DNA of 64,000 nucleotides from an uncultured Acetatifactor sp. (lineage in GTDB: Bacteria > Bacillota > Clostridia > Lachnospirales > Lachnospiraceae), in the NCBI GenBank assembly GCA_910583845.1, contig CAJUAB010000001.1:62001-126000 (forward strand). The letters are read 5' to 3'. Position 1 is the stretch's first letter. Each line of letters opens with the position of its first letter. Under the pieces are notes generated by a model. The model was not told where the DNA came from. It saw only the letters and a program-made list of their open reading frames with translations, and ran no database searches. This document shows, in pieces, positions 35,138-44,130 of this stretch. The translations under genes were made by a program, and so were the position numbers.

Positions 35138-37000
35138 TCAGGCTCCCGCCATTCGCTCCCGGATTCTGCGGCAGATGCTGTCCGCGTCCATACCGATCTC
35201 GCTTTTGAGCTTCTCCACATTGCCATGCTCGATATAGGCGTCCGGCAGCGCAACCTGGAGGCAATCCACCGCCTTCCGTTCCTCGCAGAGAAGACGCAGC
35301 ACCTTCTCTCCGTATCCTCCGGCGGACACATTCTCCTCCAGGGTCACCAGGAGCTTGTGCTCCTCGCAGGCCTCCAGCACCGCCTCCCTGTCGATGGGTT
35401 TGACGAACCGCGCGTTGATCAGGCTCACCCGCAGCCCGTCCGCCTTCAGCTTCTCTCTGACAAGTTCCGCCGTCTTGACCATACTGCCCACGGCAAACAG
35501 CGCGATCTCCCCTTCCCGGTAAATCCACTCCGCCCGGCCGCAGACAACAGGTTCTCGGAACTCCCTCAAGCCGTCATACGCCTCTCCCCGGGGATAGCGG
35601 ATTGCCATGGGTCCCCCGAATACCACTGCGTATTTCAGCATATCCGCCAGCTCCCACTTGTTTTTGGGCGCGCATACATGCATATTGGGGATATTGGTGA
35701 GGTAGGAAAGATCAAAGATGCCCTGATGCGTCTCGCCGTCGCTGCCCACAAGCCCCGCCCGGTCAATGGCAAAGACCACGGGCAGATTCTGAATGCAGAC
35801 ATCATGCAGGATCTGATCATAGGCTCTCTGTAAAAAGGAGGAATACACCGCCACCACCGGCTTCATGCCCCCCGCCGCCAGCCCCGCGGCAAAGGTCACG
35901 GCATGTTCCTCGGCAATCCCCACATCAAAAAAGCGCTCCGGATACATGTTGCGGAATCTTTTCAGGCCCGTGCCGTCCGGCATGGCAGCGGTGATTGCCA
36001 CCACTTTCTCGTCCCGCCCGCCCAGCTTACACATCACCGTGGAAAAAACATCCGTATAGCTGGGCGTGGTATGAGGCCTGGTGGGCAGCCCCGTCTCCAC
36101 ATCAAAGGGGTCCGCGCCGTGAAAACGGGCGGGATGACGTTCCGCAGGGGCATATCCCTTACCCTTCTGGGTAAGGGCATGGATCATCACCGCGCCGTTC
36201 ACCCGTCTGGCCTCCTGAATCACCCGTACCAGCGCCGGAATATTATGCCCGTCCACCGGCCCCAGATATGTAATTCCCATATCCTCAAAGAGCATCCCCG
36301 GTATCACCAGCTGCTTGAAGCTGCTCTTGACTCTGCGGATGCCGGACACCATATTCTTGCCCCGGGGCGTTCCCCGCAGGGCCTCATAAATTCCTTTCTT
36401 GAGATCTAAATAACTGTCGGCGGTACGGATATTGTTCAGATATTTGGAGACTCCGCCCACATTTTCGGAGATGGACATATTGTTGTCATTGAGAATAATA
36501 ATGAAATTGGTCTCCAGTTTGCCCGCATTGTTCAAAGCCTCATAGGCCATGCCACCGGTCATGGCCCCGTCACCGATCACCGAAACGATGGTCTGATCCA
36601 GCCCCTGAATGTCCCTGGCCTTCACCAATCCCAGGCCCGCCGAGATGGATGTGGAGCTGTGTCCTGTATCAAAGGCGTCACAACAGCTCTCCTTGCGTTT
36701 GGGGAACCCACTCATGCCGTGAAACTGCCTCAGACCGTCAAAGCCCTCTTTGCGCCCGGTCAGGATCTTGTGGGTATAGGACTGATGCCCCACGTCCCAG
36801 ATAATCTTGTCCTCCGGAAGTTTCAGAGCCAGATGCAGCGCCATGGTCAGTTCCACCGCTCCCAGATTGGAACCCAGATGTCCTCCGGTAACACTGATCT
36901 TATGAATCAGAAAATCCCTGATCTCCTGGGCCAGTTCCTCATACGCCTTGGGATCTATGTCTTTGATATCATTTATATTCTGTATCTGCTCTAAATACAT
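35138..37000 (-). CDS. dxs: 1-deoxy-D-xylulose-5-phosphate synthase
   Basis: 620 aa. A thiamine-diphosphate enzyme joining pyruvate and glyceraldehyde 3-phosphate, the first step of the MEP isoprenoid pathway. The TPP/Mg site is GDGAMTGGMAYEALNNAG at 143-160; the catalytic His lies in VGHQSYTHKIL; the catalytic Glu in VGIAEEHAVTFAAGL; and the C-terminal domain has VTLEENVSAGGYGEKV. The ATG at 37000 is preceded by GGTGGGGGCGG. It sits 50 bp after ispA, so the pathway start and prenyl chain synthesis are co-expressed. Confidence 0.98.
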   Translation of the reverse strand: MYLEQIQNINDIKDIDPKAYEELAQEIRDFLIHKISVTGGHLGSNLGAVELTMALHLALKLPEDKIIWDVGHQSYTHKILTGRKEGFDGLRQFHGMSGFPKRKESCCDAFDTGHSSTSISAGLGLVKARDIQGLDQTIVSVIGDGAMTGGMAYEALNNAGKLETNFIIILNDNNMSISENVGGVSKYLNNIRTADSYLDLKKGIYEALRGTPRGKNMVSGIRRVKSSFKQLVIPGMLFEDMGITYLGPVDGHNIPALVRVIQEARRVNGAVMIHALTQKGKGYAPAERHPARFHGADPFDVETGLPTRPHTTPSYTDVFSTVMCKLGGRDEKVVAITAAMPDGTGLKRFRNMYPERFFDVGIAEEHAVTFAAGLAAGGMKPVVAVYSSFLQRAYDQILHDVCIQNLPVVFAIDRAGLVGSDGETHQGIFDLSYLTNIPNMHVCAPKNKWELADMLKYAVVFGGPMAIRYPRGEAYDGLREFREPVVCGRAEWIYREGEIALFAVGSMVKTAELVREKLKADGLRVSLINARFVKPIDREAVLEACEEHKLLVTLEENVSAGGYGEKVLRLLCEERKAVDCLQVALPDAYIEHGNVEKLKSEIGMDADSICRRIRERMAGA

Positions 37001-37050
37001 AATCCGCCCCCACCTGTGCCATAAACGCTCCCCGCCGTATCCCGCAAAAC

Positions 37051-38088
37051 CTACTTTCTGCGGTGAATCAGAAAAGCCGTCAATTCCCGCAGGAAACCGC
37101 TGTCTCCCTCCACGGAGGCGAGAATTTCCATAGCTTCCCGGGAAAGACGCTCCACCTCCCGAACGGAAGCCTCCATGCCCATGATCGTCACATAAGTCTG
37201 TTTCTGATTCTTCTCGTCACTGCCGATGGGCTTGCCAAGTTCCTCCATAGTGCCCGTGACATCCAGAATATCATCCTGAATCTGGAACGCGACACCAATG
37301 TCACAGGCACATCTCTCCATCTGCCGTACCTGCTCCTGATCCGCTCCGGCCAGAATCGCCCCCGCCATCATGGCCGCCTGGATCAGAGCCGCAGTCTTGT
37401 GTTCATGAATGAACAGCAGCTGTTCCGCAGACACCTGCCGCGCCCCTTCCGCCTCTATATCCGCTGTCTGTCCGCCGATCATGCCATAAACGCCGGCCTT
37501 GCGGGCCAGCACCTCCATCGCCCCGGCCACGCGCCGCATGCGGTCTGCCGCGTTCCATGCGGAACCCTCTGCCCTCTGAGCGGATGTTTCCGCTCCTCTT
37601 CCTAAACATTCCGCACCCGGAGCAGATGCTGCCGCGCCTTCCCCGAAGCTCTCAGCGCCCGGAGCGAAACACCCCGTGCCCTGTCCGGCGGCGGAAAAGG
37701 ACTGCATAGCCGTCTCCCAGGCCAGGTTCAGAAGTCCGTCCCCGGCCAGAATCCCCATAGCCTCCCCATATACGGCATGGGTGGTTTTGCGCCCCCGGCG
37801 GTATACGTCGTTGTCCATGGCCGGCAGATCGTCATGTACCAGAGAATAGGTGTGGATCATCTCGATAGCCGCCATCAGCGGTTCCACTTCCCGCCCCCGT
37901 CCCCCGAACATCCGATAAGTCTCCTGCATCAGCATGGGGCGCAGACGTTTGCCCCCTGCCAGTACGCTGTAGTTCATGGCTTCCAGCACCGTGCGCTGCG
38001 GCCCTGCCTCCGCCGGAAGATATCTCTTTATAATCTCCTCGATCTCCGCCGCCCTGCGCCGGATGCCATCCTGTATTTGTTCCATCAT
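37051..38088 (-). CDS. ispA: Polyprenyl (farnesyl/geranyl) diphosphate synthase with repeat insertion
   Basis: 345 aa; the family is usually ~290-300. Both Asp-rich motifs are present: HDDLPAMDND and FQIQDDILDVTG, binding Mg-diphosphate for head-to-tail condensation of IPP with an allylic primer. About 45 extra residues (Gly/Ala/Glu-rich, three ~14-aa units such as FAPGAESFGEGAA and SAPGAECLGRGAE) lie after NLAWETAMQSFSA, between conserved helices, encoded by a ~42-bp DNA repeat at about 37560-37690. The frame is preserved, so the enzyme may tolerate it as a surface loop. ATGs at 38088 and 38085 are both possible. Confidence 0.94.
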   Translation of the reverse strand: MMEQIQDGIRRRAAEIEEIIKRYLPAEAGPQRTVLEAMNYSVLAGGKRLRPMLMQETYRMFGGRGREVEPLMAAIEMIHTYSLVHDDLPAMDNDVYRRGRKTTHAVYGEAMGILAGDGLLNLAWETAMQSFSAAGQGTGCFAPGAESFGEGAAASAPGAECLGRGAETSAQRAEGSAWNAADRMRRVAGAMEVLARKAGVYGMIGGQTADIEAEGARQVSAEQLLFIHEHKTAALIQAAMMAGAILAGADQEQVRQMERCACDIGVAFQIQDDILDVTGTMEELGKPIGSDEKNQKQTYVTIMGMEASVREVERLSREAMEILASVEGDSGFLRELTAFLIHRRK

Positions 38089-38194
38089 TCCCTCTCTCCC
38101 GCATATTTACAGTCATCAGGTCTACTGCCGCCCGCAGCATCAGATCCGCTGCGGGTAATATGTTCCGCCCGGATTCCGCTATCATGAACCGACA

Positions 38195-38431
38195 TCAGAA
38201 CTGTGCGTCCAGAGGTTCAGGCACACCCTCCTCCGTCAGTTTCAATACCTGCTTTTCCACTCTGTCAATCTGGTCATTACACGCCTTCACCAGCCTCATA
38301 CCGTCACTGTAAGCGGCAAAAGCCTCCTCCAGAGAAACCTCTCCCCCTTCCAGGCGCTGTATGATTTCCTCCAGCTTCGCAAAATTCTCCTCGATCCCAG
38401 GATTTTGTCCCGTCCCTTTATCCACTGCCAT
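38195..38431 (-). CDS. xseB: Exodeoxyribonuclease VII small subunit
   Basis: 78 aa. The typical FAKLEEIIQRLEGGEVSLEE pattern and LVKACNDQIDRVEKQVLKL form the coiled-coil that binds the large subunit. The ATG at 38431 is chosen because GAGGA lies 8 nt upstream; a longer frame to 38470 lacks a site. It lies between xseA and ispA as usual. Confidence 0.95.
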   Translation of the reverse strand: MAVDKGTGQNPGIEENFAKLEEIIQRLEGGEVSLEEAFAAYSDGMRLVKACNDQIDRVEKQVLKLTEEGVPEPLDAQF

Positions 38432-38528
38432 CCGCGCATCCTCATCCTTTCCCTCGCTTTCCCATCCCATGAAGAAACAGGAAAAAATCTCTTCTTTTCA
38501 GGACACAGCCTGCTACAGGCCCCAGACC

Positions 38529-39761
38529 TCAACCTGCGCCCTGTTCCAGCCCGGGAAGCGCCTCTTCTTCCACGGAGGCCACCCTGGCCCTGATCAGGCC
38601 GTCTGTCACATGAATCGTCAGCATCTGCTCCGGCCTCACTCCCTGTATGGAACGCACATTTTTTCCCTGCCCGTCCGTCACATAGCTGTATCCGCTGCTC
38701 ATCATCCGCAGCGGGGAAAGTCCGTCCAGCTGTTCTATAAGGAGAGCCAGGCGATAACGATTTTCCGAAACCGCCCCCTGCATGCTCCTCTGCAATCTCT
38801 CTTCCATCTGCAGCAAGCCGGTGCGCTTCTCCCGAAGCCTGCTGGCCGGGCTGGATGCCTTGAGCTGTAGTTCCCAGCGCTTTACCGCGTTCCGCTTTTC
38901 GGTCAGCAGTCGCCGCATCCCCTTTCTCAGCCTGATACAGGCATTCTCCAGGCCTTCATCCAGCTGCCGGATATCATACACCGCCAGTTCCGCCGCCGCG
39001 GAGGGGGTAGGTGCCCGCAGATCCGATACATAGTCAATAATGGTGGTATCCGTCTCATGGCCCACCGCCGATATAACAGGCACGGAGCAGTCAAATACCG
39101 CCTGTGCCACCTCCCGGGCGTTAAAGGCCCACAAATCTTCGATGGAACCTCCGCCCCGGCCCACGATCATCACATCCACCCCCTGCTTCTCCAGGGCCCG
39201 GATGCCCCGGACGATGCTGGCAGGTGCCTGGTCTCCCTGAACGAGCGCGGGATAGAGCAGAATCTGCACATAGGGGTTGCGCCGGGTGGCAATCTGTATG
39301 ATATCCCTCACCGCCGCGCCGGTATCCGCTGTCACCACCCCCAAAGTACGGATCAGCCTGGGAATGGGTTTCTTGTACTCCTGGGCGAACATGCCAAGTT
39401 CCTCAAGTTCCCGCTTTAACTGTTCATAGCGCTCATACAGCGCCCCCGCGCCGTCCAGCGCGATCTGTCTGGCATAGAGCTGATATTTTCCGTCCCTCTC
39501 ATACACATCCACCGTGCCGCCCACAATAACCTGCTGCCCTTCCTGCATCCGGAAGCTCAGCCCTTTCCGGTTACCCGCGAACATTACGCAATTCAGTGTA
39601 CCTTTTTGATCCTTTAACGTAAAATAAATATGTCCAGAGGAATGATACTTGCAGTTGCTCACTTCGCCCTTGACAAAGAGAGCCTGCATCATATAGTCCT
39701 GCGTGAACATATTCTTAATATACGCATTTACCTGCGCAACCGTATAAACACTGTGTGCCAT
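38529..39761 (-). CDS. xseA: Exodeoxyribonuclease VII large subunit
   Basis: 410 aa. An N-terminal OB-fold (MAHSVYTVAQVNAYIKNMFT; VKGEVSNCKYHSSGHIYFTL) is followed by the catalytic region with GVVTADTGAAVRDI, GRGGGSIEDLWAFNAREVAQ and SAVGHETDTTIIDYVSDLRA, then a long helical C-terminus. It degrades single-stranded DNA to acid-soluble oligonucleotides with XseB. The ATG at 39761 overlaps the nusB stop by one base (TGATG), pointing to coupling. Confidence 0.97.
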   Translation of the reverse strand: MAHSVYTVAQVNAYIKNMFTQDYMMQALFVKGEVSNCKYHSSGHIYFTLKDQKGTLNCVMFAGNRKGLSFRMQEGQQVIVGGTVDVYERDGKYQLYARQIALDGAGALYERYEQLKRELEELGMFAQEYKKPIPRLIRTLGVVTADTGAAVRDIIQIATRRNPYVQILLYPALVQGDQAPASIVRGIRALEKQGVDVMIVGRGGGSIEDLWAFNAREVAQAVFDCSVPVISAVGHETDTTIIDYVSDLRAPTPSAAAELAVYDIRQLDEGLENACIRLRKGMRRLLTEKRNAVKRWELQLKASSPASRLREKRTGLLQMEERLQRSMQGAVSENRYRLALLIEQLDGLSPLRMMSSGYSYVTDGQGKNVRSIQGVRPEQMLTIHVTDGLIRARVASVEEEALPGLEQGAG

Positions 39762-40204
39762 CACTCCTGCTCCCCCTGTCCGGGGCGCAGAAATTTCGCC
39801 AGCACGGCATTGACAAACGCGCCGGAATTGTCCTGGCCATACCGCTTGGCCAGTTCCACGGCCTCATTGATCGCCACACTGCCCGGCACATCCTGATCGT
39901 ACAGAATCTCATAGGCTCCCAGTCTCAGCAGCGTCAGTTCCACTTTGCCCATACGAGTTACACTCCACCCCTGTGCCTTCTCGTCGATCATCTGGTCAAT
40001 CTGAGGGAGTTTCTCCTGTATCCGTTCATATTTTTCCGTTATATAGGTAATATCTCTGTGGCTGGCCGCCAGTCCTTCCTCCTGCGTCGGCAGCTTTATC
40101 TCCTCCAGAAAGAAATCCCTCTGCTGAGGCATCTCCTCCGGCGCATTGAATTCTATCCGAAAAAGCAGCCTGAAAATCTGCTCCCTCTGCTCACGTCGTC
40201 CCAT
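39761..40204 (-). CDS. nusB: Transcription antitermination factor NusB
   Basis: 147 aa. An all-helical RNA-binding protein that joins NusE at boxA of rRNA leaders. MGRREQREQIFRLLFRIEFN at the start and VPGSVAINEAVELAKRYGQD plus AFVNAVLAKFL near the end are diagnostic. The ATG at 40204 has GGAAAGG 3 nt upstream; the longer frame to 40255 is rejected. It is coupled to xseA downstream and follows the Asp23 gene. Confidence 0.97.
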   Translation of the reverse strand: MGRREQREQIFRLLFRIEFNAPEEMPQQRDFFLEEIKLPTQEEGLAASHRDITYITEKYERIQEKLPQIDQMIDEKAQGWSVTRMGKVELTLLRLGAYEILYDQDVPGSVAINEAVELAKRYGQDNSGAFVNAVLAKFLRPGQGEQE

Positions 40205-40290
40205 AAACCTTTCCTCTGCCCGCAATACAGGGGCTGCACCCCTGCCCCTGGCCAAAATGCCGCGTCCGTATAAATCCGTAAATCCCCCGC

Positions 40291-40641
40291 CTAATTCACC
40301 TTCACTCCGGCAATCCGGATGTTGACATCACTACAGGTAAGCCCCGTCATATTCTCGACGGCGGACTTCACCTTGGCCTGCACCTTACTGCAAGTGGCAG
40401 GAATATTGTAACCGTAGGCCAGTACCACCGCCAGATCCACCACCACGTTATTCTCCGTCACTACCACTCTCACATACTTTTTCACCGGTTTTCCGTTGGA
40501 ACCCACAGCCGGGGCCACTCCCTCCACCTCGTTGGCAGCCAGTCTGGCAATCGTAGCCACCACGTCATCAGCGATCTTCACACTGCCCAGATTTTCATCT
40601 TCCTGCAAAACCACGGTCTTACGATCTATCTCTTTTTCCAT
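40291..40641 (-). CDS. Asp23/Gls24 family envelope stress protein
   Basis: 116 aa, an alpha/beta protein of DUF322. GSVKIADDVVATIARLAANE and VEGVAPAVGS are diagnostic. These proteins sit at the cell envelope and respond to alkaline or cell-wall stress; the single copy before nusB in Clostridia is of unknown exact role. The ATG at 40641 has GGAGG 8 nt upstream; the ATG at 40656 has no site. Confidence 0.93.
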   Translation of the reverse strand: MEKEIDRKTVVLQEDENLGSVKIADDVVATIARLAANEVEGVAPAVGSNGKPVKKYVRVVVTENNVVVDLAVVLAYGYNIPATCSKVQAKVKSAVENMTGLTCSDVNIRIAGVKVN

Positions 40642-40803
40642 GTCCTGTTCCTCCATCCTGCCACATTATAACTCAGTTCATTCTATCATTATTTCTTCCC
40701 ACATTTCATTCATTGTAACACATTCTCAATCATCTCACAAGTAAAAAGTTACTTTTCAGGAACCACCCGGGTAACGGTCTCCGGCGCGGGGCGGAAAAAA
40801 GTT

Positions 40804-42135
40804 CTAAGAAAACCAGAATGTGATGGACAGCTGTTTTTCATTGCGGGCATAGTGCAAAGTACTGCATCCCGGCTCCAAATAGGAAAACACCTCCTTCTGA
40901 TCAATCAGGTGTTCCAGAAGCTGGCTGTACACCTCTTCCTCCGTACATTTTAAGGAAATTTCCTGTCTGCCTGCCGAAACCGCGCGGTCAAATGCCTGTT
41001 GCAGCGTCTCCTCCTCACAGGCGGACAGAAGACATCCCTCCCGCACATAGTAGTTGTCCCGGGTGGCCGTGCATTCGGGCAGCGGCACGGTCTGACCGGG
41101 AACATGGGTGCGCAGCAGCTGCCGGGTGGTCACGCACAGATAATCATAATTGACCTGTGGAAGCCAGTCCTCCTCCGCGGAAGAGCTTTCCGCCTGCCTG
41201 TAAGACGCGTCCCCCCAGGTGGTGTCCATATAATAGTATTCCCCGTCCAGACACAGCAGATTCCAGGCATGTCCCTCTCCCGGCTCCACCTGCCCCTGCA
41301 CCAGTACACAGGGAATCCCCATGTGATTGAGCAGATACTGGGTGGCCTTGGCATAGCCCTGACAGACAGAGGCGCCGCTTACCAGCACAGAATACAGATT
41401 CTGACTGTCCGGCGCGTCCAGCACATAGTCTGTGCCGCGAATCAGGGTCTCATACACATAGCGCGCTTTCTCATAGTCATCCGCGCCGTCGGGAGCCCGG
41501 GCCAGCAGTTCCTCCGCCGCCGCCTGGATCTGCTCCCATCTGCGGGCGCACTCCTGACCGTCATAGGTGTAGCTTCCCGAAAAAGTCACTTTGACCAGCT
41601 TGTCCATCCGGCTGTATTTCGTATAGCGATATCCATCCACATAAAAGTATTCCGGATGGTCTGCCAGTACATAACAGAAAATCCGGTCAATATCCTCCTC
41701 CGTAAGTCCGTCCTCCAGACATTCTGCCGACAGTTCCTGCTCCTGGCCCAGAGTGGCCAGAATCCGCTGAATGTCCCGATACCACTGCCGCCCCGGCTCG
41801 TCCAGATACTGATAGCAGTACTCCCAGGCCAGGGGGTCCGTGTAATCCGCCTCCGGCTCCCCGTCCGGCTCCTCCGGTTCCTGCCCCAGCAGCGACTGCC
41901 AGGTCAGCACTTTGCCCTCCTGACCGGCCGCAGGCACTTCCGCGCTGTAATCGTCCCGGGTCTCACCGGACGACGCCTGTGCCGTCTGATCCCACACTTC
42001 CCCGATATCCGTCATCCGGGACAGCATCCCACAGCCTGTCAGGGACAGCGCCGTCACCAGAACCGCCATAACGCGGCAGATCATCCCTTTTCTGTATCTT
42101 CTTTTTTCCAAGAAACGTGTATGCAGACTATGCAA
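40804..42135 (-). CDS. Lipoprotein with transglutaminase-like domain
   Basis: 443 aa. A signal peptide with lipobox LTGC (acylated Cys 35) anchors it outside the membrane. The N-terminal ~150 residues hold an acidic linker and a helical region. The transglutaminase-like core has Cys in SGASVCQGYAKATQYLL, His in GEGHAWNLLCLDGEYY and Asp in YYMDTTWGD, the full catalytic triad; such bacterial proteins act as proteases or crosslinking enzymes, often in cell-wall biology. The start is TTG at 42135, with AGGAGG 8 nt upstream. It is 36 bp after prfC. A related protein is encoded at 51097-52773. Confidence 0.88.
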   Translation of the reverse strand: MHSLHTRFLEKRRYRKGMICRVMAVLVTALSLTGCGMLSRMTDIGEVWDQTAQASSGETRDDYSAEVPAAGQEGKVLTWQSLLGQEPEEPDGEPEADYTDPLAWEYCYQYLDEPGRQWYRDIQRILATLGQEQELSAECLEDGLTEEDIDRIFCYVLADHPEYFYVDGYRYTKYSRMDKLVKVTFSGSYTYDGQECARRWEQIQAAAEELLARAPDGADDYEKARYVYETLIRGTDYVLDAPDSQNLYSVLVSGASVCQGYAKATQYLLNHMGIPCVLVQGQVEPGEGHAWNLLCLDGEYYYMDTTWGDASYRQAESSSAEEDWLPQVNYDYLCVTTRQLLRTHVPGQTVPLPECTATRDNYYVREGCLLSACEEETLQQAFDRAVSAGRQEISLKCTEEEVYSQLLEHLIDQKEVFSYLEPGCSTLHYARNEKQLSITFWFS

Positions 42136-42171
42136 TCAGGCATCCTCCTCTCCGGCTTCCCCATCCGTTCC

Positions 42172-43767
42172 CTATTCTCTGGTAAACTCCGACAACTCCA
42201 GTCCCTTATTGCGGTCCAGGGTCATACCGACACTCCAGGAATTGACAAACAGCAGCAGCGGATTCCCTTTCATATCCTTGACCTTCTTCATGTCCGATGT
42301 GCCGGTGAGTTTTTCCACATCCACCTCATCCTTATTGGCGATCCAGCGTATATGCTCATAAGGCAGGTTTTCCAGCCGGATCTCCACATTATACTCATTC
42401 TCCAGACGATACTTCAGCACATCGAACTGCAGCACACCCACCACGCCCACAATGATTTCCTCCATACCGGAATTAAATTCCTGAAAAATCTGGATGGCTC
42501 CCTCCTGGGCAATCTGCTGTACGCCCTTGGTGAACTGCTTGCGTTTCATGGTATCCACCTGACGCACCCTGGCAAAGTGCTCCGGCGCAAAAGTGGGAAT
42601 ACCTTCATACATAAATTTTTCCCGGGGCATACAGAGTGTATCCCCGATGGAAAAGATACCGGGGTCAAACACACCGATGATATCCCCCGCGTAAGCCTCC
42701 TCCAGAATCTTTCTCTCGTCCGCCATGATCTGCTGGGGCTGAGACAGGCGCATCACCTTCCCCCCCTGCACATGGCGCACTTCCATATTGGCGTCAAAAC
42801 GCCCCGAGCAGATCCGCATAAACGCCACTCTGTCCCGATGGGCCTTATTCATATTGGCCTGAATCTTGAATACAAACGCGGAAAACTCATGTTCCGCCGG
42901 GTCCACGAGACCGATGTCCGCCATTCTGGGCAGGGGAGTGGTGGTCATCTGCAGAAAATGCCGCAGAAAAATTTCCACACCGAAATTTGTCAGAGCCGAG
43001 CCGAAAAATACCGGTGTCAGCTGGCCCTTACGCACGGCCTCCAGGTCAAATTCAGCGCTGGCTCCGTCCAGAAGCTCAATTTCCTCCAGCAGCTTATCGG
43101 AGGCCGGATCGCCGATCAGTCCCCGCAGCGCTTCCTCCTCCCCCACGGGCACTACCTTTGTCTCCCCTTCCCGGGTTCCCTTCTCCGTGTCGGAATAAGT
43201 ATATACGGCCTTCTCCTCCCGGTCATACACGCCCTTAAAGCCTTTGCCGGAACCGATGGGCCAGTTTACCGGACAGGTGGCTATGCCCAGCTCCTTCTCG
43301 ATCTCGTCCAGCAGATCAAAGGTGTCGTTGGCATCCCTGTCCAATTTGTTGATAAAAGTAAAGATGGGGATTCCCCTCATGCCGCAGACTTTGAACAGCT
43401 TTCTCGTCTGGGCTTCCACGCCCTTGGAGGCGTCAATCACCATCACTGCGGAATCCGCCGCCATCAGCGTACGGTACGTGTCCTCCGAGAAGTCCTGATG
43501 CCCGGGAGTGTCCAGAATATTGATACAAAACCCGTCGTATTCAAACTGCAGCACCGACGAGGTGACGGAGATACCTCTCTCCTTCTCGATCTCCATCCAG
43601 TCGGACACCGCATGTCTGGCCGTGGCCTTGCCCTTGACGCTCCCCGCCAGATTGATAGCTCCGCCATAGAGCAGGAATTTCTCCGTCAAAGTAGTCTTGC
43701 CCGCGTCAGGGTGGGAAATGATGGCGAAAGTGCGACGCCTGTTTATTTCTTCTGTATATTGATTCAT
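42172..43767 (-). CDS. prfC: Peptide chain release factor 3
   Basis: 531 aa. This translational GTPase recycles RF1/RF2. G1 is ISHPDAGKTTLTEKFLLYGG, G2 RGISVTSS, G3 DTPGHQDFSEDTYR and G4 FINKLDRD. The C-terminal domain III has GVVGVLQFDVLKYRLENEYN. The ATG at 43767 follows AAGAAAGGA. A 104-bp tandem hairpin array lies directly upstream. It is placed between spoIIIAH-side deoB and asp23, which are adjacent in many relatives. Confidence 0.97.
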   Translation of the reverse strand: MNQYTEEINRRRTFAIISHPDAGKTTLTEKFLLYGGAINLAGSVKGKATARHAVSDWMEIEKERGISVTSSVLQFEYDGFCINILDTPGHQDFSEDTYRTLMAADSAVMVIDASKGVEAQTRKLFKVCGMRGIPIFTFINKLDRDANDTFDLLDEIEKELGIATCPVNWPIGSGKGFKGVYDREEKAVYTYSDTEKGTREGETKVVPVGEEEALRGLIGDPASDKLLEEIELLDGASAEFDLEAVRKGQLTPVFFGSALTNFGVEIFLRHFLQMTTTPLPRMADIGLVDPAEHEFSAFVFKIQANMNKAHRDRVAFMRICSGRFDANMEVRHVQGGKVMRLSQPQQIMADERKILEEAYAGDIIGVFDPGIFSIGDTLCMPREKFMYEGIPTFAPEHFARVRQVDTMKRKQFTKGVQQIAQEGAIQIFQEFNSGMEEIIVGVVGVLQFDVLKYRLENEYNVEIRLENLPYEHIRWIANKDEVDVEKLTGTSDMKKVKDMKGNPLLLFVNSWSVGMTLDRNKGLELSEFTRE

Positions 43768-43792
43768 TGGTCCGTAATCCTTTCTTATTTAA

Positions 43793-44126
43793 AGTTCCGT
43801 CTCTCCTCTACAGGACCCCTGACTGGGGGAATAATCTCAGCTGCTTATTCCGCATCTGAGATTATTCCCGGGTCCTTCCGTTCCGAGACTGTTTTGAGTT
43901 CCGTCTCTCCTCTACAGGACCCCTGACTGGGGGAATAATCTCAGCTGCTTATTCCGCATCTGAGATTATTCCCGGGTCCTTCCGTTCCGAGACTGTTTTA
44001 AGTTCCGTCTCTCCTCTACAGGACCCTTGGCTGGGGAAGATTTACAGCTGCTTATTCCGCATCTGTAAATCTTCCTGGGTCCTTCCGTTCCGAGACTGTT
44101 TTAAGTTCCGTCTCTCCTTCCCAGAA
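43793..44126. repeat. 104-bp tandem repeat with long, covarying hairpins
   Basis: Units start at 43793, 43897, 44001 and 44104 (the last is cut off). Each full unit has a long stem: in units one and two GGGAATAATCTCAG pairs with CTGAGATTATTCCC (43827-43840 with 43856-43869), and in unit three GGAAGATTTACAG pairs with CTGTAAATCTTCC (44035-44047 with 44063-44075). The 15-nt loop CTGCTTATTCCGCAT and outer GGACCC/GGGTCC are unchanged. A second dyad GAGAC/GTCTC spans unit borders. Nothing else was seen between prfC and deoB. Confidence 0.95.
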
Positions 44127-44130
44127 CCGC

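Noticed and set aside
40999..43926. 975-aa plus-strand open frame opposite prfC and the lipoprotein gene
   Set aside because: It is antisense to two certain genes; its His/Gln-rich composition is typical of a shadow frame in GC-rich DNA.
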